DNA of 64,000 bases, from assembly GCA_026120185.1 (NCBI GenBank), contig JANUWF010001617.1, forward strand, positions 2,418,001-2,482,000, read 5' to 3'. Source of the DNA: Voacanga thouarsii. Lineage: Eukaryota; Streptophyta; Magnoliopsida; Gentianales; Apocynaceae. The position numbers and the translations under genes were made by a program. Positions 50,073-61,808 of this stretch are shown one piece after another. A model generated the notes under the pieces. It had not been told where the DNA came from. It ran no database searches and worked only from the letters and a program-made list of their open reading frames with translations. Every line of letters starts with the position of its first letter. The first letter of the stretch is position 1.

Positions 50073-50080
50073 AGTCTACA

Positions 50081-51319
50081 ATGGCTGCAACATCAGCAAC
50101 TACCCTCTCAATGGGATCAACTACCTATCTTGGCTCCAAAGCCGGTCTACTTTTACATTCAAAGGCTTTTGGTGTAAGGTTCAACTCGTCAAACTATCTT
50201 ACTAGTTTCAGTGGCCTCAAAGCAGCCAGCTCTGTTAGCTGTGAATCTGATTCCTCATTTCTCGGCAAGGAAAGTTGCACAGCACTTCAACAGTCTTTTG
50301 TCCTGAAAGTCCAAAAAGAGAACCAAAGATCTTGGAATTTTGTTCAGCCTCAAGCATCCTACAAAGTTGCAATTCTTGGAGCTGCTGGTGGTATAGGCCA
50401 GCCACTGTCACTTTTGATCAAGATGTCACCTTTAGTTTCAGCCCTGCACCTTTATGATGTAGCTAATGTCAAGGGAGTTGCTGCTGACCTAAGTCATTGC
50501 AACACTCCCTCCCAGGTTTTTGATTTTACAGGAGCTGAGGAATTAGCCAATTGCTTGAAAGGTGTAGATGTTGTTGTCATTCCTGCTGGTGTGCCAAGGA
50601 AGCCGGGCATGACCCGTGATGACCTATTTAACATCAATGCCAACATAGTGATGACCTTAGTCGAGGCTGTTGCTGATAACTGCCCCGATGCCTTTATCCA
50701 CATAATTAGCAATCCAGTAAATTCCACAGTACCAATCGCTGCTGAAGTTTTGAAGCAGAAGGGAGTTTATAATCCAAAGAAACTCTTTGGTGTCACCACT
50801 CTAGATGTGGTCAGGGCAAATACATTTGTTGCTCAGAAGAAAAACCTTAGACTCATAGATGTTGATGTCCCAGTTGTTGGGGGCCATGCTGGGATTACCA
50901 TTCTGCCCTTGCTGTCAAAGACAAAACCCTCGGTTGAATTCACTGGTGAAGAAGTGCCACAGCTGACTGTGAAAATCCAAAATGCCGGAACAGAGGTTGT
51001 TGAGGCAAAGGCTGGTGCAGGGTCTGCCACGCTTTCCATGGCATATGCTGCAGCAAGATTTGTTGAATCCTCCCTTCGTGCACTTGATGGTGACACTGAT
51101 GTGTACGAGTGCTCTTTTGTGCAGTCTGATGTGACTGAACTTCCATTCTTTGCATCAAGGCTTAAGCTTGGAAAGGATGGTGTTGAGGCTTTCATTAAGT
51201 CTGACCTTGAAGGATTGACGGAGTATGAACAGAAAGCTTTGGAAGACCTCAAGCCCGAGCTCAAGGCCAGCATTGAGAAGGGGATAAATTTTGTTAACAG
51301 GCAACCAGTGGCTGCATAG
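50081..51319 (+). CDS. pNAD-MDH: NAD-dependent malate dehydrogenase, chloroplast
   Basis: 412 residues, ATG 50081 to TAG. An open frame extends upstream to 49994, but it crosses the acceptor at 50072, so the ATG just after it is chosen. A long Ser-rich plastid transit peptide precedes the mature enzyme, which begins near [20 protein letters not shown] (about residue 92) with the Gly-rich NAD loop. Substrate loop: [20 protein letters not shown]. Catalytic centre: [17 protein letters not shown] with the proton-accepting His. It interconverts malate and oxaloacetate with NAD(H), exporting reducing power in the dark. In Arabidopsis the protein also has a structural role in plastid development with FtsH proteins. 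No Cys-rich extensions as in the light-regulated NADP form are seen. Confidence 0.96.
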   Translation: MAATSATTLSMGSTTYLGSKAGLLLHSKAFGVRFNSSNYLTSFSGLKAASSVSCESDSSFLGKESCTALQQSFVLKVQKENQRSWNFVQPQASYKVAILGAAGGIGQPLSLLIKMSPLVSALHLYDVANVKGVAADLSHCNTPSQVFDFTGAEELANCLKGVDVVVIPAGVPRKPGMTRDDLFNINANIVMTLVEAVADNCPDAFIHIISNPVNSTVPIAAEVLKQKGVYNPKKLFGVTTLDVVRANTFVAQKKNLRLIDVDVPVVGGHAGITILPLLSKTKPSVEFTGEEVPQLTVKIQNAGTEVVEAKAGAGSATLSMAYAAARFVESSLRALDGDTDVYECSFVQSDVTELPFFASRLKLGKDGVEAFIKSDLEGLTEYEQKALEDLKPELKASIEKGINFVNRQPVAA

Positions 51320-52952
51320 AATCCTACTACCATTGAGGCAGTTAGAACATGAATAAGGTGATTCAATGATGCGATGCATTGAGATTTTCAGTTTTGTAGG
51401 TGACTTGCAGCAAAGAATGTCCTACTGCTTCTTGTGTTCAAGTGCTTTTGTAACAGAGAAATGAGAGTATACAAATGTTGTAGAATTTTGTTCTCATTTG
51501 CGGCATGTAATACTTAAATAGCATTATTGGGGGTTCTGTGGTGACAAATTAGCCTCTCTGTCATGGCAACAAGTGCACTTGTGGTTCCCTGGCATAAAAG
51601 AATGGAACTTAAGAGATCCCATGCAAAAAAAAAAAAAAAAAAAAAATCATAGATTTGGGACATGAAACACCCATTATCATGCTAAGCCTAATGTATACAT
51701 GTTACAATCTCGCATCCATGATGGCTACGTAATTTAGCGGTATGGGATGCAAATAATTGCACTAAAGAGACTAACAAAAGTTGTTTTGAAGTGTTTTCCG
51801 CTGTTAATCTATGCAACTGAAAATGAAAATATTCTATATCAACTATTAAACCATATCTTCCTGAGAACATTTATTTCACCCGTTTACAGGCATATGCAAT
51901 GCAAACAAAAACACCTACTAACAGATTCGTATTTGTTCCAGAACAGAGAATTCACAGCTTTTACACAAACTTTCCATTTATCCTGCAAGCTAAAGGGTAG
52001 TACTAGGGTCTAATCCTGCATCCTATAAAAAGCACACAAGGGAAGAGTGGCATCTTATCAAACAGCAACCCCAAAAAAAATCCAAGTAGAAGAACCTCAG
52101 TAGGAAAGAATTTTGGATTTCTTTTCCAAGTCGTTCATTACAGTATCCCCATTGGAAACCAGCGGTAACCAAGCCACAAGCCTTGAACTGAATACAACTT
52201 TCCTTGAGAAATATTGAACAAAAGATTTTTCAACAAAATAAAACTCTTTATAAGGTTAGCGAGATTGCTTATTACAGAGTAAATTAAACATTTTACCGGT
52301 TAACGGAAAAATTTTGTGGGACTCTGTGTATGTTCAACTGCTTCCGAAGTTGCTATTCTTGTGAAATTGAATCAAACGAGATTCAAAATGTCATGACTCC
52401 TTGTGTCTGCGTCCACCCCAAGGAATATCTGCAAGTAGTCACACCTTTGTACCACACTGGTTGCATAACAAAAGATCTTGACAACATAAGTTCCAACGAA
52501 TAAAAGAAAGGTACCTTGGCTACTCTTCAGCTTCATCTCGTTTCATATGATAAAATTGAAGGGCAGTGACTATTCCAGATTCCAGATCTCACTAGGCCGC
52601 GTCCAATTTTTTATGAATATGAGGCTTAATACTCGTCACGTTTACTACCATAATCTTTCATAAAATGCATCATTTAGAAACTAGTTGTCAGCAGACAATA
52701 TAAAAGGTGTTGCTAGTGCTTTGCAGCAAATCTGGTCATGTTCTCTAATAGCAACCCGTGCTGTATAACGGGGGAATCTAGTCACAGGAGGAGCTGCACT
52801 TGAGTCCGTGGTTACCAGCAGCTCTTGAATGTAACAGCAAACATTGCAGAGCACTGATAATGCAGAACAGCTGTGCAGTCCACTAATGCAAAAACCGCAG
52901 ATGCTTCCTCTTGCTCCATGTGTTCAAGTAACCTGTACAATCATGAATACCA
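51320..52952. other. 3' UTRs of convergent NAD-MDH and PPR genes
   Basis: The two genes converge. A long A-run at about 51624-51646 lies 300 bp past the MDH stop. Intermediate DNA is moderately AT-rich with no supported coding frame. The PPR 3' UTR probably occupies the right part. Confidence 0.5.
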
Positions 52953-54830
52953 CTACCAGTAGTCATTGCAGGAACAACACCCTTTTTGGAAGTGATGAAA
53001 TCTACGGTGATCTCTAATAACTACCTCCCTATTATAAACTTCAGACAGTATTTTCGCAAAATTGTGGCAGTCAACACATGTTCGGAGGTCTTTTGCAACT
53101 CTTATTTTTGTGCCAGGTGGAGTTGCAAGAACTCCAAAAGCAATTGCCAATTTCTCACTGTGATAAGATAGTGTAGTTCGCTTCTTTTCAGCATCCGTAT
53201 TGTGCAACTCTGCCATTATTTCAGAAACGTATCCAGCAATTCTCAGCTGATCATTTATCTCATCCAGCTTTTCATATATCTCCCTATTTCTTGGATGTGA
53301 AACATCATCTGCAATGAACTCATGAATTTTGCCATTCAATTCAATGGTACTACAGGCAGGGGTTGTTTGTATTCGTTTTTCCTTCATCAATTTCCTAATT
53401 TCCATAACCTTCTCCCAGTCGCCAACCAAAGAATAAATATTCAACAATAGCACATAGTCTCCAGCCTCTTCAGCCTTCAATTCAATTAGATGCTTAACTA
53501 TTTGCTGTCCAAGAACAGCATGTTTATGAATTCTACATGCTCCGAGCAGAGTCCTCCAAATTGTAGCATCTGGCTTAGCTTTCATTGTAGATATAATCTC
53601 ATATGCCTCATCAAGCAAACCTGCACGACCCATGAGGTCAACCATACAGCCGTAATGATATATATTGGGAACAATACCAAATTCTTTTGTCATGCAATCA
53701 AAGAACATCAGACCCTCGTCAACCAATCCTGAATGACTACAGCCTGAAAGAACCCCTGTAAAAGTCTGATCATCAGGGGCAACACCAACCCTCTGCATCT
53801 CCCTAAATGCCTCAATTGCATCTCTGCCATATCCATTACTTGCCAAACCTGAGATCATCGCACTCCATGTTACCACATCTTTAATAGGCATGTTCTTGAA
53901 CACCTCATATGCCTGATAAATACTTCCACACCTTGAATACATAGATACAAGAGAATTACATATCTTCACAGAACCACTTAAACCACATCTCTTTACATAA
54001 TCATGAACCCTTGCACCAAATTCTAGGGCATTCAGATTCGCACAAGCCTCAAGCACAAACAAACAAGTAACCTCATCTGGTCGACGCCCCTCTGATCTCT
54101 GCATTATATCAAATACAGCCAAAGCATCCCTTGTCCGCTTATTCTTTATGTGGCATGAAATCAACGAGTTCCAAGCAACAGTATCCCTGTAAGACATATC
54201 AGCAAACACCTTACAAGCTTTGTCATACTTCCCATTTACAGAATAAAAATCTATCAGAGTAGACGATAAAAAGCAATCAGAAATGTTCCCATCTCTCAAT
54301 ATTTTCCCATGAACTTGTAAACCATTAGGTAAAGATCCCATCTTTATAGAACATTTCATCGCAGATAATGAAGATAACGCGTCTGCTGACATACCAAAGT
54401 TAATCATTTCTCTGTACAATTCAAACCCGAGAGTTGAACTATTACTTAGGGAGTAAGCTCTGATCATTGTGTTGAATAAAGAAATATTGGGGTTTGGATA
54501 CTGTCGGAAGATTCTGCCAGAGTAGGGTATGTCTTGGAAGGGAGGCAGCGAAATGCGGGAGATAAAACGGAGGAAAATGGTCGGGTTGAGAAGATAGGAT
54601 GTCCGTATGAGGTAAGAGTGAATTTGACGCAAATGGTCTTTCCGAGTGCATAACTCTATCAATGAAATTAAAGTTTTCCCTGCCTTGCTCTCTGATGAGG
54701 AGCTGAGGTCCACCGGCGTCGATATCAGTACGGGTTGGTGCTGCAGTGAGATGGCCTTCGCTAAGGAGAAGCAGCGAGTGGTGGGGTTAGAAGGTTGATG
54801 AGAATGAAACAGAGGAGAGATTGATCTCAT
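52953..54830 (-). CDS. DYW-class pentatricopeptide repeat protein
   Basis: Intronless, 625 residues, from ATG 54830. The N-terminal 40 or so residues are Ser-rich and basic, consistent with an organelle target signal. PLS-type repeats follow from about residue 100 to 430, for example DTVAWNSLISCHIKNKRTRD and DVVTWSAMISGLASNGYGRD. The E/E+ region comes next, then the DYW domain at the end: SYHSEKLAIAFG (His and Glu of the deaminase-like site), LRTCVDCHNFAKILS (CxxC zinc ligands) and the terminal CSCNDYW. DYW proteins bind organelle transcripts and support C-to-U RNA editing. The target site cannot be inferred. The location next to pNAD-MDH matches At3g47530 beside At3g47520 in Arabidopsis (from memory). 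Confidence 0.95.
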   Translation of the reverse strand: MRSISPLFHSHQPSNPTTRCFSLAKAISLQHQPVLISTPVDLSSSSESKAGKTLISLIELCTRKDHLRQIHSYLIRTSYLLNPTIFLRFISRISLPPFQDIPYSGRIFRQYPNPNISLFNTMIRAYSLSNSSTLGFELYREMINFGMSADALSSLSAMKCSIKMGSLPNGLQVHGKILRDGNISDCFLSSTLIDFYSVNGKYDKACKVFADMSYRDTVAWNSLISCHIKNKRTRDALAVFDIMQRSEGRRPDEVTCLFVLEACANLNALEFGARVHDYVKRCGLSGSVKICNSLVSMYSRCGSIYQAYEVFKNMPIKDVVTWSAMISGLASNGYGRDAIEAFREMQRVGVAPDDQTFTGVLSGCSHSGLVDEGLMFFDCMTKEFGIVPNIYHYGCMVDLMGRAGLLDEAYEIISTMKAKPDATIWRTLLGACRIHKHAVLGQQIVKHLIELKAEEAGDYVLLLNIYSLVGDWEKVMEIRKLMKEKRIQTTPACSTIELNGKIHEFIADDVSHPRNREIYEKLDEINDQLRIAGYVSEIMAELHNTDAEKKRTTLSYHSEKLAIAFGVLATPPGTKIRVAKDLRTCVDCHNFAKILSEVYNREVVIRDHRRFHHFQKGCCSCNDYW

Positions 54831-55810
54831 TGCCGTCCGGCGCTTTTACGGAACGAAATTGAATTGCAGTCTGCAAAACTTCAGCCTCCGGGAGAATATT
54901 TGCAGTTAAAGTTGGTTTGATCAAAAGGGATTCAAAACTTTTTTCTTTTTTTTTTATCTTTGGAGTTTTTGCTTTGCAGTTAAAGGAGTTTTTTTTTTTT
55001 TTTAAACTCAACTTTAGACAAGCAAGAATAGGATTCTTTGTATCATTTCTTTTGCTTTCCCTTCAAACTTCAAAGCGACAAATGAAAAAGAATTTTTCTG
55101 TTGTTTTTCTTGTAAACTCCCAAATAACGTAGATATAATATAAATCACTCTATTTTTTTTTCTCATTCTTTTACTTCTAAATTCCCAAATAACATTAGAT
55201 ATAAATCATTTCACTTTTTTTTCTTTTCCTTTCTCTCCTAACTTGAAACTTCTCTTCTTTCTTTTCTTTACTAAACTTCCAAATTAGCCATAAACAACAC
55301 ATATTAATGTTCCAAAGAAATATCAAATAGAAAGTTCTAAATAAATTTAGGAAAAAAGATTCATTTCGAAATGAGAAGAGAATAATAGAATAGAAAAACT
55401 GAATAAGGCATATAATTATAATACGAATATCAAAAGAAATGATCCTAAAATGAGCTGCAAATTCTATACAATTTTAAACAAGAGAACGAGAGTGGTGTCT
55501 ACCTTAAAAACTTTTAAAAATTAAAGTTATTTTTTAGAAAAAAATAACGTAAATATTATCTTCCTATCCCTTAAAAAAATTTTAAAATTTATAATATCAT
55601 TCAATAGTTTTTTCTTTCCTATAACTTCTTTCCCCTAAATCTAATGTTGTGGTTAGGGATGGAAATATGTCATGCTCTTAACTAGGGCCTACGGCTTGAC
55701 TTGGGCTTATTTAGTAAACGAGTCAGGTTTGAATTTTAAATTAGGTATGTTTAGTTAAAAAAGCCGAATTTATTTAATAAAAGATTGACTTGAAGTTTAT
55801 CCGCCTTACC
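54831..55810. other. PPR upstream region and AT-rich intergenic DNA
   Basis: Pyrimidine-rich tracts (about 54940-54960, 54988-55005, 55150-55270) dominate. No gene supported. Confidence 0.5.
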
Positions 55811-55910
55811 TATTTATATATTATATATTATATATTAATTATAATATATAGTATTATATATATTTTTATATTATATATTATATATTAATTATAATATATA
55901 GTATTATATA
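55811..55910. repeat. 50-bp tandem duplication
   Basis: 55811-55860 and 55861-55910 are the same 50-bp AT-only unit with one difference (tatttatata versus tatttttata). A recent duplication or slippage product. Confidence 0.9.
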
Positions 55911-55972
55911 TATTTTATATAACACTTATCTTGAACATATAAAATAAAATTTATATATATAAATCTTTAACA

Positions 55973-56306
55973 TACTTCATCCATCCCCTTTTACCTATCT
56001 ATTTTAATCGATTCATAAGTTTTAAGAAAAATAAATTTTTTTGGTTAATTAATCAACATTTCATATTTTACCCTCAAAAAATCTCTCTCTTTATTACGGA
56101 GTAATCAAATTCTCAAAACTTTATCTGTTGTAAGCATATTTAATTTACTTCTATTTCCCACAATAAGTGCACAATACTCATTGTATTAAAGATGAGTATT
56201 TGTGAAAAAATAGCAATTAATATAATCTTGATTTGTTAATAAGACAGATAAATTGAGACAAAAATCTTACTTAAAATAGACAGATAAAAGAGGATGGAGG
56301 GAGTAT
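55973..56306. mobile_element. Stowaway-like MITE
   Basis: The left terminus tacttcatccatcccctttt, then acctatctatttt, matches the reverse complement of the right terminus, tactccctccatcctctttt, then atctgtctatttt. TA lies at both borders, the length is about 334 bp and there is no ORF. The CTCCCTCC end is typical of plant mariner-derived MITEs. Confidence 0.78.
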
Positions 56307-56403
56307 AACATATTATTAGTTTATTTATATATATCAAATATAAAAATTAACATCAACTTAAACTAAATTGAGATTAAAAAAGAAAAAATTATATATTAAT
56401 AAG

Positions 56404-57630
56404 CTTTTAAGTAGGATCGGTGGACTGAGTATTATTTATTTGATTGTTTATAGCATTTAAAAAGAATAAATTTTTATACATGTGCCATGTACATAAAATT
56501 TCTTCATTTATACTGATAGTAATACTAGAATGGAAAGAAACAAAATATCCATAATTTATTAGTTTTGCAATTGAAATTAAATGTTGTCTAAAACTGGGTA
56601 TATATAAAATATCCTTTAATACAATTATTTTATTACAATAAAAAATAAGATACAGCTCTCCCACTGCAAGGGCCCATACTCGTACTCTATTTTCTACTCA
56701 TAGTCCATACTCGCCCTTTTGGAATCTTCTTATATTGCTAAACCCCTACAAGGAATTATAGATATGATCAGTGGCACCAAAATCAACAATCTAAGTGGAA
56801 GTTAATCCAACCATTGAAATAGACTCTAGATAGAGAATAATACCTGTAAGGTTTTTCTTGACTTGAAATTCTGGACACTCCTTTTTCTAATGTTCCTTCT
56901 GCCCGCATTTGAAACATTTCCCTTTGGGCTTGTTGGGTTGGGCTTGTGTATTTCCTTTCTTCTTCTTGAACTTTCTAGGCTTGGGCCCAGTTCTAGAAGA
57001 AAAAGTCCTAACAATCATAGCCTTAGACTGTGGCTTCATGATCTTTTCCACCATCTGGAGCTCTTTCATCAACTCAATTAAAGTCATGTTCAATTTGTTC
57101 ATTTTGTAGTTCAACTTGAACTGAGTAAAAGAACTCCGTAGAGATTCGAGAACCATGTTCACTTGACTCTCGGAGTCAATAACAGCTCCTAAGACTTCCG
57201 TTTCCTCGAAAGTAGCAATCATTTTGAGCATATACTCCCTGACTGATGCTCCCTCAGCCATCTTAGTGTTTATGATAGTCTTAAGAGCCTCTTATCTTGC
57301 GGGTCGGCTCTCATTATGATAGTCCTAATGATTGGCTAATATCATATGCAGTGGCCATGTGCTCGTGTTTTGACAGGGACACATTAGATATAAAGGTCAA
57401 CATGTAGCATCGAGCTATTTCGTTAGCCTTCTTCTATACTTTTTCAACCTCACGTTCCTCTGTGATAGAACCCTCCCCAATAATAGGATAGGTTTCAAAG
57501 AGGACATACTTATACTCCTCAACAGTGAGTATTATGTCCAAGTTCCTTTTCCAATCCACATAATTTGGACCCATAGCTTATTCTCATGGAGAATAACGGC
57601 CAAAGGACTAAAAGAACCTCCACAAACCAT
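56404..57630 (-). pseudogene. Decayed Copia gag and protease-region fragments
   Basis: On the minus strand, YVDWKRNLDIILTVEEYKYV (about 57480-57580) is the gag N-terminal motif. The piece 57261-56887 has a helical gag core and the start of a zinc knuckle (CFKCGQKEH), and the rest of the knuckle is out of frame. 56664-56407 has ILYIPSFRQHLISIAKLINY, the block that follows the protease in Copia pol. Several stops and frame changes occur. Confidence 0.75.
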
Positions 57631-57631
57631 T

Positions 57632-59828
57632 TCTGAAATATCGAAAATAAAAGAAAATTCAGTTTGTGAAAAAATAAAATAATTTGAAACTTTATCTTCA
57701 TATTAAATCCGATAATAGTTAACCCTATCACTATTATCTTTAATATGATTAATTTGGCTCTTAGAAAAAACAGACATAACTTATTGGGAAGATTAAAAGT
57801 TTTCTAAACTAAGTATATTAACCATCACAAATTAATTTCCCTTCTAGGTAATGATCTAGAAGATAACTAGTCCTCATGGGATGACCGTTTCTTCTCATTT
57901 TCTATGGACATTCCTGGCACTATAACCTCCAACGTGGGTTGGCCGATCATAGCATGTGTCTCTGGTTATTAATTACATATATCCATTAATTTTAGATTAT
58001 TGTGGTATCCCCATCCTATACGGGTTCACTCCCAAGGTGACGCAAGGGGACTCACGATCTCTAATGAGGATCATGATGAAAGCCGTTGGAACCCTTCTCC
58101 CACTTAATATTTTAAAATAAGAATTTTTCTTGGAAAACATATTTTGAAATTTTCAATTAAATTTTCTTTTAACTCAAAATAAAATATCTAAACCTATAAA
58201 AATTTATATGTTAAGGTTTATACCATTTGAGAAATTTTTTCATGAGTTAACTTTAATTAAGTTAAAAAACCAATGTTGTTGGGACTGGACCAGATCAACC
58301 GGTCCGACCGTGGACTGGTCCTGCTATCCGTCCGATCCGGTGCTTCAGACCGATTCTCTCAAAAACCGTTGGTTTTTGAGAGAACTATGTTGGACCGGTG
58401 GACCGGTCGGTCCAACATTGAACCGGTTTCATATTAAAAAAAAAATTGGAGTAAATTTTATAATATTTGGAGGGTAAATTAAATTATATAATTCAATAAA
58501 CTACTTTAATGTATTAGATTTTTAGTTATAAACTAAAAATGATTACTTTTATTATGGATTTGAATATTTATATCTTTATGAACTTAAATTACACTATATT
58601 ATTGATTAATTTTTTTAAAAAAATAATTATATTTTTAATTTTTAAATTATAATATTACCGATTCAATTATGGTCTAATTACGATTAGACCATTAAACTGT
58701 GAACCAATATTTTTTTCGATTCGATGACCTGTCCGATTCTGAAAACATTGTAAAAAACTTAATAATTTCAATAAAATTTTCGAGAGATTTTGATCTTAAG
58801 TTTTGACAAAAACAATTTCTCTTGTTAAAATTCAATCAAAATGGTTTTCTATTTTAATTCACAAAATATCTAAATTCAATATATTTTCTATGTCAAAAAT
58901 AAAATCTTTTGAGAAAATATCCAATAATTAATTTTTATCTGAATTAAAATTAACCATCTGATTTAAGAAAAATATTTTTCTTTGTCAAAAATTTCCAAAG
59001 ACTTTGGTTTTTGAGAAAACGCGTACATATGGTACAAAAAAAAAGCATGCTAAAAAACTGTAAATGTTTTCATGCTTTTCTATTCTTTTAACCTAAGTGT
59101 CCAAATAATAGAATTAAATATATTAATTAATTAATGATCTTGTTTAATCCTAAAATTTCCTTTACTATTATTTTTCATATAAAATATTCAAAGAATATTA
59201 ACTATTGTAATAAAAATAATTTCGTCTGATATAGGACCAAAAACTTTTTTTTTATTCGGGCGAGTCCATGCACCCGCCACACTAGATCACGGCCAATGGG
59301 TGAACCCATGGGCCAGATTCGGGAGGGTGTGGACCCGACCCACCCCGCCTGCCCCAGCCGCAATCAAAATTGCTAACCGTGGCTGATCAATTTGCAATCG
59401 CAGAAGCTTGGCTTGGCTTCCATGAGAAGCTTTCCTTTCTGATGGTAGGTGGCTTGGCGGCTCGGCGGCTCAACAGCTCCTCTCACAGATCAAGTTGGAG
59501 GCTCAAAAATGGCTCAACTTGATCAGCTTGGCTGCTAAGTAGCATCTTCTCCAAAATTTCTTCTACGTTCCAGAGGCCTTTTGGACGCGATTTTTCTTCC
59601 ATTTTCACTCAAAAATTATCCAAACAACCACCTATACCCTTAAGAAAATATTGGGATAACACGATATCTATGAAAATAATCAAAATACATTGTTTCTATA
59701 CTTCCACTCGTGAAGCTTATAGTGTAATTACCCATACCAGTAAATACAAAGGATCACAGATTTTAACCAAAACTAATCTTTTCTTATTTTAGTTAAGCCT
59801 AACATGCTTCCTACATTTGCCAAACCAT
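57632..59828 (-). other. Leader of the Copia relic (outside the MITE)
   Basis: Non-coding DNA between gag and primer-binding site, about 1.7 kb once the MITE is removed, which is long for a Copia leader. A GC-rich patch at 59240-59560 has repeated gcttggc and ggcggctc words. No gene seen. Confidence 0.45.
58271..58750 (+). mobile_element. hAT-type MITE, copy B, inserted in the Copia leader
   Basis: 480 bp. It begins caatgttgttgggactggac and ends tccgattctgaaaacattg. The ends are inverted repeats starting CAATGTT. The exact 8-bp target duplication TAAAAAAC flanks it (58263-58270 and 58751-58758). The left part is rich in accggtc/gaccggt palindromes. The interior matches copy A at 35124-35586 in inverse orientation. 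The 8-bp duplication points to a hAT transposase acting in trans. Confidence 0.88.
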
Positions 59829-59841
59829 GGCTCTGATACCA
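59829..59841 (-). other. Primer-binding site (initiator tRNA-Met type)
   Basis: The minus strand reads tggtatcagagcc two bases past the LTR end. TGGTATCAGAGC is the classical complement of the plant initiator tRNA-Met 3' end used by Copia elements. Confidence 0.9.
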
Positions 59842-59843
59842 AT

Positions 59844-61808
59844 TGAAGGCTTAAAATGGCAAAAATCATCAAAACGAAAGCATGTTAGAAAACGAAAATT
59901 TTACTTGTGATTGAATGACTTTCTTCGCACTAGTGTAGATGTCTGTATAAGGATATTTTAGGCTAGCAACTCACATCTTTACAAATGTTTATTGTATCTC
60001 ATCCACGCTAAACTTTTGATCTTCCGAAATGATACATGTAACACAGCCGGTGAAGACTTAAAGATTGGGCTTTGATCAATTTTGATCTTTGTTTGAAAAT
60101 GGGTTTGGCTTCTGTGAATGCAAATATGAAATACACAGAGTTGTTTTCTTTGCCTTACTTCTGTGAATTGAAAGCTCACCGAAAGCTCTTTCAAAAACAG
60201 CATCACTTCAATTGCATTTTAATTCATTTGAATCCATCCCCGAGAGAGAAGACATCTGTGAATTGAAAGCTCACCGAAAGCTCTTTCAAAAACAGCATCG
60301 CTTCAATTGCATTTTGATTCATTTGAATCCATCCCCGAGAGAGAAGACATCTGTGTGCAAACAAAAAGCTTTCATACTTTTTGTTATCCTGCATGTGAAA
60401 CAACACGGGTTTCATCCCGTGTTATTTTTTATTTTAATTTAATTATTTTTTGTTTTAAATTTTATTTTACCTTGGTCTTATTCATTGGGCCAGATAAATT
60501 ATTTATTCATAGGCTTGAACACCCCCATAAATAATAAATCTCAATTATTTATTTTTTGAACTTTATTAAACAACCCAATAAATAATAACAAGCCCAAATA
60601 GACCAAATAAAATTCCATACCTTTTATCTAGTTCTGAATTAATTTTCTAATTATTCAATTTGGGCATTGGGCCCTAAATAATTAATTAACCATTTAAATT
60701 AGATAAAATAAATACTCTTTCTCGAACTTTTTATTTTATTCTAATCCAATAATAAATTAAACTAATAAAATAAAAATTCATAATTATCAAGACCAATTCC
60801 TTAACCCAAATCTTTCATAATTTAAGGGCCATTCCGGGGACCAAAAGACACATCGCTTTGGCTACTAAAATTATCAAAATACTCCTGTTATATAAATAGT
60901 TATATTTTACATTTTAAATATTTTTAATATCATCATAAGGAAATATTGACCCCAAGGATAATGTTGCATTAGCAAAGTCTTCGACCTACAGGTGTAATGA
61001 CTAAAATACCTCTCTATACATCGCCGTACAATTAGAGAGAAATAGTGTACTAACACCTCTCTAATAGATATCTACTATCCTTAGACTTCTAGTCCAATGA
61101 TTCACGACTTCTAAAATGTTTCCACTTTTCAAGGGAGTTACCCTAAAGTAAACATTTAAGTCATGTTCCCCAGGGCCCTAAATAATTAGATTATTTAAAC
61201 AGTCACAATGGGCAATATAGCGTAGAAGTTATCTTGTACAAGTCTGTCTTAACTAACTAGTCACATATACCCAACATACAAGTATATTGATTCTACGAAA
61301 GAACATCAACTACAATATATAAAAGTATATACTTATAGTTTCGTCAAACTATCAACTCATACTCATGCGGTAGAATATTTGTCCACGCTGTAGTAGTAAT
61401 AGTTTGGATTTCTTTTAAATAGTACTTTCTGAAACCACTATTACAGGTCCTGTTCTACGTATTCGAAATACGCTCATGCTATGAAGTGAGTGGACTACTC
61501 ACTTGCTAAGGGTAAGTCATTTCCCATTTGAAATTCATAATACAATAACCTATACATGATAAGATTCTCATTCTCATTAATCGGTTAAAAACAAATATTT
61601 TTGCGTTAAATAACTCGTAATCCATACCTTACTGTGAAAGACCACCATTCACATGGATCACTTACTTAAACACAATGGGTCATTTCCAAACAAAAATCAT
61701 GCACAAACAAAATGTAAATTCACAAACAAATTTTAAGAATAAATTCTTTTATTAATAAATTCGATAATTACATCAGATAATCTAGTTTAGAGGACATATA
61801 TTCTAACA
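59844..61808 (-). repeat. LTR of the Copia relic, about 1.97 kb
   Basis: On minus it begins TGTTAGAATATATGTCCTCT and ends in AGCCTTCA, right before the primer-binding site. It matches 62407-64000 in opposite orientation. It contains a 95-bp tandem duplication at 60161-60350. Confidence 0.85.
60161..60350. repeat. 95-bp tandem duplication inside the LTR
   Basis: 60161-60255 and 60256-60350 both begin ctgtgaattgaaagctcacc and differ at only a few positions. It lies in the LTR's last third, in transcribed-leader territory on the minus strand. Confidence 0.92.

Larger units (their letters stand above)
56404..61808 (-). mobile_element. Truncated Ty1/Copia retrotransposon relic
   Basis: On minus, a 5' LTR (61808-59844) is followed by a tRNA-Met-type primer-binding site, a leader, decayed gag and the start of the protease region. 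It then ends near 56404 without integrase, RT or a 3' LTR. A hAT MITE interrupts the leader. Gag and protease fragments identify it as Copia. It is an old 3'-truncated copy. Confidence 0.8.

Noticed and set aside
49994..50080. N-terminal extension of the NAD-MDH frame
   Set aside because: It runs through a poly-T tract and a strong splice acceptor at 50072. It is intron, not coding.
55811..55910. CRISPR-like direct repeat
   Set aside because: Only two abutting copies without spacers in a plant genome. A simple tandem duplication.
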